Assembly: GCA_031412335.1 (NCBI GenBank)
Contig: JANOCT010000004.1
Coordinates: 5,181 to 69,180, forward strand
From: JBBQYA01 sp031412335
GTDB taxonomy: Bacteria > Bacteroidota > Bacteroidia > Sphingobacteriales > Sphingobacteriaceae
Reading direction: 5' to 3'
DNA: 64,000 nt
Shown here: positions 1-8,173 of the stretch, piece by piece
How positions within the stretch are numbered: the first letter of the stretch is position 1
Layout: the number at the start of each line of letters is the position of its first letter
Program-made: the position numbers and the translations under genes
Notes under the pieces: generated by a model
Databases searched by the model: none
The model's input: the letters and a program-made list of their open reading frames with translations, nothing else
Told to the model about the DNA's origin: nothing

Positions 1-286
1 CAGCAACTAAATAAAATAGTCTACTAAAATTGTTTCTTTTTTTTACTTCACTTTTTGCATTAGGGGTATTGAATTTTGGAGGTTGATTTGTTTCTAAATT
101 TTTAGGAAGCGGTGGTGGTACATTTTCTAATAGTTCTGATAATTCTGGGATTTTGTCTATTGTAGTCCATTCTTTTAATTCTTTATACCATACTTGAGTG
201 GTTCTATCTAATTTTTTTTCTTTTAAATCCTCTAAAGAAAATGGGCCTTCTTGACCTGAACTTGTTTGAATAAAATATTTTTTCAT
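1..286 (-). CDS. GYF_2 (DUF4339) domain protein, partial
   Basis: An open frame starts with ATG at 284-286 and reads leftward off the window edge, so only the first 95 residues are visible. Residues 3-50 fit the GYF_2/DUF4339 pattern: a tyrosine near the N-terminus, then 'GPF', then 'EDLKEKKL', 'QVWYKE' and 'KEWTTI'. In this family the module usually sits at the N-terminus of small membrane proteins and is thought to bind peptides or other proteins. A proline-rich linker (PPPLPK, residues 56-61) follows, and a hydrophobic stretch begins at the very edge (RLFYLVA), as expected for a membrane segment. Function beyond the domain name is unknown. It points away from the restriction gene on its right. 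Confidence 0.7.
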   Translation of the reverse strand, partial: MKKYFIQTSSGQEGPFSLEDLKEKKLDRTTQVWYKELKEWTTIDKIPELSELLENVPPPLPKNLETNQPPKFNTPNAKSEVKKRNNFSRLFYLVA

Positions 287-494
287 TTTTGTAGTAAATG
301 TAGGTGGTTATTATTTAGCCAATATAGATGTAAAATTTTGTAACCTAGTTTTAATTTTACTTTCATATTTTACTATTTTAAATAATCTGAGTTTATACTC
401 TAAATAAGAGTATAAAGAAACTTTTGGAAATTTTTTAAGGGAAGGTGTGAATACGCAAAAATTGTACATTGCGGAGAAAATCTTCCGTAGAAAA

Positions 495-3400
495 ATGAGC
501 ATAGACGAGTATATAGCTAATATAAATAAAGAGTTTAGGAGAGGGATTGCGACGGAGCATACTTATCGGGGTGATTTGAAGGTATTGATTGAAAGTATTA
601 TTCCTCAGATTTCGGTGACGAATGAACCGAAAAGACAAAGTTGCGGTGCGCCGGATTATATTTTAAATAATAAGGAAATTCCGGTTGGGTATATAGAGGC
701 AAAGGATATTGGGGATAAGGATTTGGAGGGTGCTAAGAAAACGGGGAACAAAGAACAGTTTGATCGTTATAAGGCGTCGTTGAATAATTTAATTTTTACT
801 GATTATTTAGATTTTCATTTATATGTAGATGGAATATTTGTTACCAAAATTGCTATTGCTGCCCTTCGACCAGCTCAGGGTGACAAAATTGAAATTGTAC
901 CGATACCTGAAAACTTTGCAGCGTTTATAAATTTGATTAAAGATTTTTCGACGCATGTAGGGCAGACGATCAAGAGTTCGAAAAAATTAGCAGAAATGAT
1001 GGCGGGTAAGGCTCGGCTACTTTCGGATGTGATTGAAAAGGCTTTGATGAGTGATGAAATTAACCATGAGAATAGTACGCTGAAAGATCAATTGAATGCT
1101 TTTAAGCAAATTTTGATTCATGATATAACTGCAAAAGGGTTTGCTGATGTATATGCTCAAACTATTTCGTACGGTATGTTTGCGGCTAGATTGCATGACC
1201 CCACTTTACCGACTTTTAGCCGACAAGAGGCGGCAGAATTAATTCCCAAATCGAATCCGTTTTTAAGAAAGTTGTTTGGCTATATAGCTGGACCAGATTT
1301 GGACGATCGGATAAAATGGATTGTGGATAGTTTGGTGGAAATATTTTTGGCCTGTAATGTTGAGGAGATTTTAAAAAATTATGGGAAAACGACAAAAATG
1401 GAAGATCCGATTATCCATTTTTATGAAACGTTTTTGAGTGAGTATGATCCGAAATTGCGGAAAGCGCGTGGTGTTTGGTATACGCCTGCACCTGTTGTAA
1501 ATTTTATAGTACGGGCGGTTGATGATATTTTGAAAACGGAATTTGATTTGCCCAAGGGGCTTGCGGATAGTAGCAAAACCAAGATACAGGTGGATGTGCA
1601 AGGCAAAAAGGTAGAGCAGGAAGTACATAAAGTGCAAATACTTGACCCTGCTACTGGGACTGGAACTTTTTTGGCGGAGGTGGTAAAACACATTCATCAG
1701 AAATTTGCAGGGCAGCAAGGGATTTGGAGTAATTATGTGGAAACGCATTTGTTGCCTCGGTTGAATGGGTTTGAATTGTTGATGGCAAGTTATGCAATGG
1801 CGCATTTGCAATTGGATTTGCTATTGACCGAAACGGGTTACAAAGCTACCAGCAACCAACGTTTAAGAGTTTACTTAACTAATAGTTTAGAAGAAAGCCA
1901 CCCAGATTCGGGAACTTTGTTTGCGAATTGGTTGAGTACGGAAGCAAATGAAGCTAACCATATAAAAAGGGATACGCCTGTAATGTGTGTTATTGGGAAT
2001 CCGCCGTATAGCGGAGAAAGTGCTAACAAAGGCGATTGGATAATGAAGCTGATGGAAGATTACAAAAAAGAACCAGGTGGAAAAGAGAAATTAAAAGAAC
2101 GAAACCCAAAATGGATAAACGATGACTATGTAAAGTTTTTACGTTATGGACAGCACTTTATTGAAAAAAACGGAAGCGGTGTTTTGGCTTTTATAAATCC
2201 GCATGGCTATTTAGATAATCCAACTTTTAGAGGAATGCGTTGGAATTTGCTAAAAACGTATGATAAAATTTACACAATAGATTTGCATGGAAATGCGAAG
2301 AAAAAAGAAACTGCCAATGATGGTTCAGCAGACCAAAATGTATTTGATATTCAACAAGGGGTTTCCATCAATTTATTTGTAAAAACAGGAAAGAAGAAAG
2401 CAAATGAATTAGGGAAAGTGTTTCATTTTGATTTGTTAGGTAAAAGAGATATTAAATACGATTTTTTACTGAAGAATTCAATTAAAAATATTGCTTATAA
2501 AGAATTGCAGATTATTGGACCTAATTATTTTTTTGCAAATAAAGATTTTGAGGAGCAAATAAGTTTTGAAACCGGTTTTTCTGTTAATGAATTATTTATT
2601 GTTAACAATGTAGGTATAGTAACTGCAAAAGATTCTATTTTAATAAAAGAAAATGAAGAAGATTTAATTAATAGCATTTCAGAAAATTATGCAATTGATA
2701 TTGATAAGGGTGCTATTAAAACAATAACATATAGACCATTCGATAATAAAGTAGTTTATTATAATACAAAAATTATTGAGAGAGCTAGGGAGAAAGTCAT
2801 GCAGCATTTTTTGTTTAGTAAAAATATTGGTTTAGTTATCGGTAGACAAGGCCAAGTTGTTGGATCAATGTCTTGGAATTTATCATTCATAACAAATTCC
2901 ATTATTGACTTTAATTTATATTATAGAGGAGGAGGAGTTCTTTTCCCTCTTTACCTCTACCCTGAAACCAACGGACAACAAACCATCGGACAAACCTCAG
3001 AAAGAACACCAAACCTAAATGCAGACATTGTAAAGGAAATAGCGGAGAAATTAGGTTTAACTTTTACTAATGAAAAGGAAACAGCCAAAGGCACGTTTGC
3101 TCCCATTGATATTTTAGATTATATCTATGCGGTTTTGCATTCGCCAACGTACAGAGAGAAATATAAGGAGTTTTTGAAAATTGATTTTCCGAGAGTGCCT
3201 TATCCAAAAGATGTAAAGACGTTTTGGCAATTGGTGAAATTGGGTGGTGAAATACGGCAGATACATTTGTTGGAAAGTACTAGTGTGCCAACTTATGTGA
3301 CGCAATACCCGATGAATGGGAATAATGAGGTAGTGAAAATAAGGTATGAGAATGGAAGGGTGTATATAAATGATGAACAATATTTCGGTGGTGTGCCGTT

Positions 3401-3572
3401 GAAGGCTTGGGAGTTTTATATTGGTGGTTACCAACCTGCGCAAAAATGGCTTAAAGATAGAAAAGGTAGAAAATTAGAGTTTGATGATATTTTACATTAT
3501 CAACAAATTATTATTGCATTGTTGGAAACGGATAGGTTGATGGGGGAGATTGATAAAATAAACATTGAATAA
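495..3572 (+). CDS. Type ISP/IIG-like restriction-modification enzyme (nuclease-methyltransferase)
   Basis: This single-chain enzyme of 1025 residues probably methylates and cleaves the same DNA target. An N-terminal PD-(D/E)xK-like nuclease module shows 'APDYIL' (Asp54) and 'GYIEAK' (Glu68, Lys70). An N6-adenine methyltransferase core follows, with motif I 'DPATGTGTF' at about 384-392 and motif IV 'NPPY' at 502-505. The remaining C-terminal half would hold target recognition, as in the Type ISP C-terminal specificity domain. Classical Type ISP enzymes such as LlaGI are about 1570 residues and carry a helicase between nuclease and methylase; I see no Walker motif here. The frame is open from a GTG at 447, but the ATG at 495 (MSIDEYI) matches the usual family N-terminus. 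No separate subunit gene is nearby. Base use varies along the gene: 3' of about 2.4 kb it becomes more AT-rich, in the presumed recognition region. Confidence 0.85.
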   Translation: MSIDEYIANINKEFRRGIATEHTYRGDLKVLIESIIPQISVTNEPKRQSCGAPDYILNNKEIPVGYIEAKDIGDKDLEGAKKTGNKEQFDRYKASLNNLIFTDYLDFHLYVDGIFVTKIAIAALRPAQGDKIEIVPIPENFAAFINLIKDFSTHVGQTIKSSKKLAEMMAGKARLLSDVIEKALMSDEINHENSTLKDQLNAFKQILIHDITAKGFADVYAQTISYGMFAARLHDPTLPTFSRQEAAELIPKSNPFLRKLFGYIAGPDLDDRIKWIVDSLVEIFLACNVEEILKNYGKTTKMEDPIIHFYETFLSEYDPKLRKARGVWYTPAPVVNFIVRAVDDILKTEFDLPKGLADSSKTKIQVDVQGKKVEQEVHKVQILDPATGTGTFLAEVVKHIHQKFAGQQGIWSNYVETHLLPRLNGFELLMASYAMAHLQLDLLLTETGYKATSNQRLRVYLTNSLEESHPDSGTLFANWLSTEANEANHIKRDTPVMCVIGNPPYSGESANKGDWIMKLMEDYKKEPGGKEKLKERNPKWINDDYVKFLRYGQHFIEKNGSGVLAFINPHGYLDNPTFRGMRWNLLKTYDKIYTIDLHGNAKKKETANDGSADQNVFDIQQGVSINLFVKTGKKKANELGKVFHFDLLGKRDIKYDFLLKNSIKNIAYKELQIIGPNYFFANKDFEEQISFETGFSVNELFIVNNVGIVTAKDSILIKENEEDLINSISENYAIDIDKGAIKTITYRPFDNKVVYYNTKIIERAREKVMQHFLFSKNIGLVIGRQGQVVGSMSWNLSFITNSIIDFNLYYRGGGVLFPLYLYPETNGQQTIGQTSERTPNLNADIVKEIAEKLGLTFTNEKETAKGTFAPIDILDYIYAVLHSPTYREKYKEFLKIDFPRVPYPKDVKTFWQLVKLGGEIRQIHLLESTSVPTYVTQYPMNGNNEVVKIRYENGRVYINDEQYFGGVPLKAWEFYIGGYQPAQKWLKDRKGRKLEFDDILHYQQIIIALLETDRLMGEIDKINIE

Positions 3573-3573
3573 T

Positions 3574-3729
3574 ATGGATTATACACAAGGAAGTAAAAGA
3601 TTTGATTTAGATAAATTTTTAAAAAATATTAAGGATTTGCAAGCCAACTCACAGACTAAAGCTTTGTCAAAGAATTTCCAAAGCCAACCCGAAAGAAAAA
3701 TTATTTTAAATAAATTTACAACACTTTAA
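3574..3729 (+). CDS. Possible small protein of 51 residues, unrecognised
   Basis: An ATG lies one base after the stop of the restriction enzyme and opens a frame of 51 codons ending TAA at 3727-3729, six bases before the YceI gene. The product would be basic and lysine-rich (starts MDYTQGSKRF, ends LNKFTTL) with no signal peptide or membrane segment. The tight spacing is the only support. It may be a small accessory protein of the restriction gene or chance coding in AT-rich DNA. Confidence 0.25.
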   Translation: MDYTQGSKRFDLDKFLKNIKDLQANSQTKALSKNFQSQPERKIILNKFTTL

Positions 3730-3735
3730 AAAAAA

Positions 3736-4398
3736 ATGAAAATGAAATTTATAACAGTAGCAATTTTAGCAATATCCATATTATCATTGGGTGCATGTAA
3801 AGAAGCCAAAAAAACAGTTTCAACTTCTGAAGAGGTTAGCACTAATCAATCAATTGATGAAAATTCAACTGAGTTTAAAATCGATAGTGCATCCAGCATT
3901 ATTGAATGGGAAGGAAGTGAAGGGCTTGCCTCTATAAATACCTCACACAATGGAACTCTTGCTTTATCAAGCGGTACGTTGTTGATGAAAAATGATTCGC
4001 TAAGCGGTGGAAAATTTGAAATTAATATTGCTTCTTTAAAAGTTTTAGATATACCGATTGAAAAAGCTGGAAATGCAAAATTGAAAAAGCATTTGTTAAG
4101 TCCTGATTTTTTCGATCAAGCAAAATTCCCTAACGCTACTTTCGAAATTAGTAGTATTAATAAGAATATGGCGGATAGCGTTTCCATTTCTGGAAATCTA
4201 ACCTTAAAAGGCATTACCAAAAACATTGATATTTTAACAAAAATTACCAATAGCGATTCAGAAATAATATTCGAAACAGGGAAATTTTACATCAACCGAA
4301 ATGATTGGAATATGAGTTATGGTACCGAAAAATCATTGGGTGATGAAATGATAAGACCAGAAGTAGGAATTAAAATAAAAGTTGTAGCTAAAAAATAA
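3736..4398 (+). CDS. YceI-family lipoprotein
   Basis: This is a 220-residue exported lipoprotein. The N-terminus is a lipoprotein signal peptide with lipobox LGAC (Cys near residue 21). Residues from about 46 onward carry the YceI lipocalin-like barrel: 'FKIDSASSIIEWEG', then 'LLSPDFFD', 'KFPNATFEI' and 'ISGNLTLKGITK', which is the usual order in this family. YceI proteins bind long apolar molecules such as polyisoprenoids; the ligand here is not known. The gene is convergent with the DtxR-type regulator, with 33 bases between the stops. A second ATG two codons in (3742) is an equally good start. Lipidation would place it in the periplasm or at the outer membrane. Confidence 0.88.
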   Translation: MKMKFITVAILAISILSLGACKEAKKTVSTSEEVSTNQSIDENSTEFKIDSASSIIEWEGSEGLASINTSHNGTLALSSGTLLMKNDSLSGGKFEINIASLKVLDIPIEKAGNAKLKKHLLSPDFFDQAKFPNATFEISSINKNMADSVSISGNLTLKGITKNIDILTKITNSDSEIIFETGKFYINRNDWNMSYGTEKSLGDEMIRPEVGIKIKVVAKK

Positions 4399-4431
4399 TG
4401 GATGGTTCTATCTGAAATAAAAATTGACTTA

Positions 4432-5100
4432 CTATCTATTGCTTTTTTGTTTTTGAACTAATAATCTTTCCGAAGCTGTTTTACTAAGCGTTTCGTTAGT
4501 TCTGTCGGCATAACTTATTTTCATACTTCCATCAAACGCTTCGACAGAAAGCACGGTTATAATCACTCCCAAATGTAGATTTCTACTGTTCAAAAATTTG
4601 AGAAACTCATCCGAAGAATGCATAACTGCTTCAAGCGAAAAAATTTCTCCAACTTGAGCATCGCAAAGTTTGTCGAGGTTTATCCATTGAATTTTGCCAT
4701 TGTTATCTGGAATTGGCGAACCATGCGGATCTGTTTTTGGAAAACCTAATATCTCGTCCATGCGGGAAAATAAATCAGGCGAATTTATGTGCTCAATTTG
4801 CTCGGCAATCTCATGCACATTCTCCCAACTAAATCCCATTTGGTTGACTAAGAACATTTCTGTGAGTCGGTGTTTTCGGATTACCAAACCTGCTTCTTTT
4901 TTTCCTTGATCTGTCAAACGTATTGGTTTATAACTTTCGTAATGAACCAACTTTTTGTCCAACAATTTTTTCATCATGCTGGTAACTGTTGGCATTTTTA
5001 TTTCCAACTGTTTCGACAAATCCATGACATTTACCTCTCCGTTTTCCTGCGAAAGATTAAACAATGCTTTCAAATAATTTTCTTCAACAGGAGAGTTCAT
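4432..5100 (-). CDS. mntR: DtxR/MntR-family metal-dependent transcriptional repressor
   Basis: The 222-residue protein has an N-terminal winged helix (residues 5-65, with 'MDLSKQLEIKMPTVTSMMKKL' as the helix-turn-helix region), a dimerisation and metal-binding domain (about 66-140, with 'RKHRLTEMFLV' and 'VHEIAEQIEHINS', the conserved His/Glu ligand stretches) and a C-terminal FeoA/SH3-like domain (about 150-215). That is the full iron/manganese-dependent DtxR layout. It lies downstream of, and on the same strand as, the manganese transporter gene, so control of mntH by Mn2+ is the natural inference. A TTAG-N6-CTAA site upstream of mntH fits the DtxR consensus core. The symbol is given by context; DtxR-type iron sensing cannot be excluded from sequence alone. 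Confidence 0.85.
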   Translation of the reverse strand: MNSPVEENYLKALFNLSQENGEVNVMDLSKQLEIKMPTVTSMMKKLLDKKLVHYESYKPIRLTDQGKKEAGLVIRKHRLTEMFLVNQMGFSWENVHEIAEQIEHINSPDLFSRMDEILGFPKTDPHGSPIPDNNGKIQWINLDKLCDAQVGEIFSLEAVMHSSDEFLKFLNSRNLHLGVIITVLSVEAFDGSMKISYADRTNETLSKTASERLLVQKQKSNR

Positions 5101-5180
5101 AGTGTTTTTTAGGATTTATTAAGCTAACAAATCTATGCTTTAAAACAGGAATTACTAATTTATTTTACAAAAATAAGGGC

Positions 5181-5259
5181 TGACATGATGTCATAAATTA
5201 AAAAATAAATAATTTATATTCAGTTGTTTACATCTTTTACTGAATCTAATTAATTAGAT
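5181..5259. promoter_or_regulatory. Palindromes between mntH and mntR
   Basis: The 172-base gap between the two leftward genes contains two perfect palindromes: tgacat-g-atgtca at 5181-5193, and atctaattaattagat at 5244-5259. There is also an inverted repeat with 7-base arms at 5218-5245 (attcagt/actgaat). The second palindrome contains TCTAA/TTAGA half-sites like those upstream of mntH, so it may be an operator for mntR autoregulation. The 7-base-arm hairpin has no T-run and is not a convincing terminator. Confidence 0.35.
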
Positions 5260-5272
5260 AAAATAGTTTGAA

Positions 5273-7171
5273 CTAATTATCAGATTTCACAATCAAAACT
5301 GGAACATTTACCTTGTGTCTGACAGAATCAACGGTGGCGCCAAAAATCAAATCTTTCAATCCTTTGTGCCCATGCCCTCCCATAACTAAGAGATCAATTT
5401 CTTTCTTGCTAATGATTTCGGAGATAGATTTTGTAGCGTCGCCATACCCTATTTGGTAATTTGCTTTATAGCCCTTTTCTTGCAAAGTACTTACATAGGT
5501 TGCCAATTTTTCTGTATCCGATCTGGTTTCGTAATCCAGAATCGTATCACCGAGGTACCTCGCCCCTGCCGTCTCAACTATATGTATTAATAAATATTCA
5601 GGCGTTTTCCCACCTTGGATTATGGCTGTGCGGATGGTTGCATTATCTATCGACGAAAAATCAACCGTTACTGCGATGTGCGCATAGCTTTTCTCTGGAA
5701 GATCTTCTATTGCCAATACATTGGATGAAGCAGGATGCGGAACACTAATTTCATTCTTCCTATGTTTTTGAAATAATGGAGCAAACGTTACATATAGCAA
5801 CAGAATCAGCACCGCTGCAGCAATCGGAAAAAGTATTACATAAATATAAATTGTATTTTCTCCAGCATCTGCAATCCAGTTTCCAATGGTTTCATAAACC
5901 AATTTCACATTCAATCCAACAATAATAAGTGCTGAAAGCCAAGCAAGAATTTTGACCCATGTTTTTATGGTAAACTCTTTCATGTGTTCGCGTTCGCTGG
6001 TAAAATGAATTAATGGAATAACCGCAAAACCTAATTGTAGACTTAGAATAACCTGACTAAGCACTAATAAGTCCCCTAATTTTTCTTCTCCAAAATACAA
6101 AATGGTGAACAATGCAGGAATAATAGCGATTAGCCTGGTAATCAATCTACGAATCCAAGGTCGCAATCGAAGATTTAGGTAACCTTCCATAATTATTTGA
6201 CCTGCTAGAGTGCCTGTTATGGTTGAACTTTGTCCGGATGCAATTAGTGCAACTGCAAAAAGAGTTGGAGCCAATGAACCAAATATTCCATTCAACAATT
6301 TATGAGCATCTTGAATTTCGGCTATTTCAAAAAATCCATTTTTGTAAAATGCAGTTGCTGCTAAAATCAGAATTGCTGAATTAACAAAAAATGCCAAATT
6401 GAGAGCAATGGTGGTATCAAAAAAATTGAATCGGATTGCTTCTTTTATTCCTTTGTTGGTTCGTTCTATTTTTCGCGTTTGTACCAATGAGGAGTGGAGG
6501 TAAAGATTATGAGGCATTACAGTTGCTCCAATTATCCCAATGGCTATGTACAGAGCGTTTCCCGAAAGTTGAGTTGGTTTAAAACCTGAAAGTATTTCTG
6601 AAACTACGGGCTGAACTATTAACATTTCGGCTAAAAATGAAAATCCAATAATAGAAACCATAGAAATTATGAACATTTCCATTATTCTGATTCCTTTATT
6701 CATTAAAAATAAAATAAGGATGGTATCGAAAATTGTGATACAAACTCCAAAAATAAGTGGAAGACCAAAAAGTAGGTTTAATCCAATGGCCATACCTATA
6801 ATTTCAGCCAGATCGCAGGCGGCAATGGCAATTTCAGCCAACACGTACAAAGGAATATTTACGATGGGTGGGTAGCTGTTTCTGGAAGCTTGAGCTAAAT
6901 CGACCCCTCTAACAATCCCTAATCTGGCACTTAGCGATTGAAGCAATAAAGCCATTAAGTTGCTCATTAACAAAACCCAGATAAGCGAATATCCAAATTG
7001 ACTACCGCCAGCAATATCAGTTGCCCAATTTCCTGGATCCATATAGCCAACGCTAACCAAATAAGCAGGACCCATGAAAGCAATTAATCTACGCCAGCCT
7101 TTTGGTCTGGAATTAATTCCGATACTGCCATGAACTTCACTTAGCGATTCGTGCTGTACACTTGATGCCAT
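5273..7171 (-). CDS. mntH: Nramp-family Mn2+/Fe2+ transporter fused to a UspA domain
   Basis: This 632-residue protein joins two modules. Residues about 25-460 form an Nramp proton-coupled metal transporter of eleven membrane segments. The metal-site motif DPGN is at 45-48 in segment 1, and 'MPHNLYLHS' in segment 6 supplies the second half of the site. Residues about 490-632 are a universal stress protein domain ending in the nucleotide-binding pattern 'GGHGHKG...GATVDSV', followed by 'VPVLIVKSDN'. Nramp-Usp fusions are known in Bacteroidota; the Usp part may act as a cytosolic regulatory domain, but that is inference. It imports Mn2+ (or Fe2+) across the inner membrane. The start ATG at 7169-7171 is preceded by a candidate DtxR-type operator at 7212-7225. 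Confidence 0.92.
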   Translation of the reverse strand: MASSVQHESLSEVHGSIGINSRPKGWRRLIAFMGPAYLVSVGYMDPGNWATDIAGGSQFGYSLIWVLLMSNLMALLLQSLSARLGIVRGVDLAQASRNSYPPIVNIPLYVLAEIAIAACDLAEIIGMAIGLNLLFGLPLIFGVCITIFDTILILFLMNKGIRIMEMFIISMVSIIGFSFLAEMLIVQPVVSEILSGFKPTQLSGNALYIAIGIIGATVMPHNLYLHSSLVQTRKIERTNKGIKEAIRFNFFDTTIALNLAFFVNSAILILAATAFYKNGFFEIAEIQDAHKLLNGIFGSLAPTLFAVALIASGQSSTITGTLAGQIIMEGYLNLRLRPWIRRLITRLIAIIPALFTILYFGEEKLGDLLVLSQVILSLQLGFAVIPLIHFTSEREHMKEFTIKTWVKILAWLSALIIVGLNVKLVYETIGNWIADAGENTIYIYVILFPIAAAVLILLLYVTFAPLFQKHRKNEISVPHPASSNVLAIEDLPEKSYAHIAVTVDFSSIDNATIRTAIIQGGKTPEYLLIHIVETAGARYLGDTILDYETRSDTEKLATYVSTLQEKGYKANYQIGYGDATKSISEIISKKEIDLLVMGGHGHKGLKDLIFGATVDSVRHKVNVPVLIVKSDN

Positions 7172-7192
7172 AAAAATTTAAACTTATTATTC

Positions 7193-7225
7193 AACAAATC
7201 TAAAAAATTTGTTAGATGGGTCTAA
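7193..7225 (-). promoter_or_regulatory. Candidate DtxR/MntR operator upstream of mntH
   Basis: TTAG-ATGGGT-CTAA at 7212-7225 is a perfect inverted repeat with the same arm sequences and six-base spacing as the DtxR/IdeR core (TTAG-N6-CTAA). It starts 41 bases upstream of the mntH ATG. It overlaps a second inverted repeat, aacaaat-N7-atttgtt at 7193-7213, and a further TCTAA half-site lies at 7199-7203. Assignment as the binding site of the neighbouring DtxR-type protein is inference from architecture and position. Confidence 0.45.
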
Positions 7226-7373
7226 ATTTATTTAACATTACTAAGTACAGATTTGTTTAGTTAAAAATCGAAATATGAATTGAATGTTCAAGCGAAACTC
7301 AAAATAATATTTTGCGTTTAAGGCTTTATATAACTAATTTAGATTTCCTAATAATTAAAAATTAAAACCAATC

Positions 7374-7844
7374 ATGAGCCTTAATCTCGACAAAACCGAT
7401 TTTAAAATCCTAAAAATTCTACAGGAACAAGGAAGAATTACTAATATTCAGTTATCTAATGATGTTGGACTATCTCCTGCACCAACACTTGAGCGAGTTC
7501 GAAAGCTCGAAAACTCAGGAATTATAAAAAGCTATCACGCCATTGCAGATGCAGAAGCATTGGGTTTGGGAATAAAAACGTATATCCAAATTTCACTTAA
7601 TTGGCATAAGCTGGATGCTATCAATAATTTTATTTCTCAGATTAATGATATAGATGAAATCGTAGAATGCCACCACATAACCGGAGCAGCAGACTTTTTG
7701 TTAAAAGTGATTATAAAAGACATGAATTCATACGAAAAGCTAATTTTAGATAAGCTGAGTAAGATTGAAGAAATCGGTCAGTTGCAGACGATGATGATTT
7801 TATCTACTTTCAAACAATCTAGAACCTTGCCTTTAGTTTATTGA
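7374..7844 (+). CDS. Lrp/AsnC-family transcriptional regulator
   Basis: The 156-residue protein has the standard Lrp layout. An N-terminal helix-turn-helix covers residues 5-50 ('DFKILKILQEQGRI', 'LSNDVGLSPAPTLERVRKLE'). A C-terminal RAM/AsnC ligand-binding domain covers about 65-150 and includes 'VECHHITGAADFLLKV', the usual effector-binding loop pattern. Such proteins are amino-acid-responsive regulators that form octamers. Nothing adjacent identifies the effector: mntH diverges on the left and ung lies convergent on the right. The ATG at 7374 gives the family's normal length. Confidence 0.9.
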   Translation: MSLNLDKTDFKILKILQEQGRITNIQLSNDVGLSPAPTLERVRKLENSGIIKSYHAIADAEALGLGIKTYIQISLNWHKLDAINNFISQINDIDEIVECHHITGAADFLLKVIIKDMNSYEKLILDKLSKIEEIGQLQTMMILSTFKQSRTLPLVY

Positions 7845-7929
7845 TAGTCTAAATTCGGCAAAACGTTTCTTGAACTTTTTTGGTCTTTTTTATTTGCTTA
7901 ACACTAATTGTATTTTGATTTGGAGCTTC

Positions 7930-8040
7930 CCCCAATGAAAAATTGGGGTCGGGCTATACGCTAAATCTTTTTTGCGGTAAGATTTTCGAGAAGGTTGCAG
8001 TATAATAGCAAAAAAGGATATCGCTGCTATCCCTAAGCCA
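7930..8040. repeat. Intergenic palindromic repeat-like element
   Basis: The 329-base stretch 7845-8173 has no gene that I can support. It contains a dense set of hairpins: ccccaat-gaaaa-attgggg (7930-7948, perfect 7-base stem), atcttttttgc (7965-7975) pairing with gcaaaaaaggat (8008-8019, one extra G), and ggata/tatcc (8016-8032). The run 'gtcgggctatacgct' and 'ggatatcgctgctatccct' resemble a degenerate intergenic repeat that I recall from many Bacteroidota genomes; this recollection has not been checked. It sits between the convergent Lrp-type gene and ung, and could also work as a transcription stop. Confidence 0.4.
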
Positions 8041-8173
8041 CACACTTCGAAGGTAGTTTTACTTTAATTGATAAGATTGAAATTGAAAGAATTATTCAAA
8101 CGTTTAAAATCCAAAATTCACGTAATTAAATAATGGTTGCAAAAATTATGTGCAAAATCTAATATAAGATCCT

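Noticed and set aside
1371..1811. 146-codon minus-strand frame inside the restriction enzyme gene
   Set aside because: It lies wholly within the methyltransferase core (motif I to before NPPY) and encodes no recognisable protein; a shadow of the real gene.
5218..5245. Inverted repeat attcagt/actgaat as a terminator for mntH
   Set aside because: The stem is AT-rich with a 14-base loop and lacks a T-run in the required direction.
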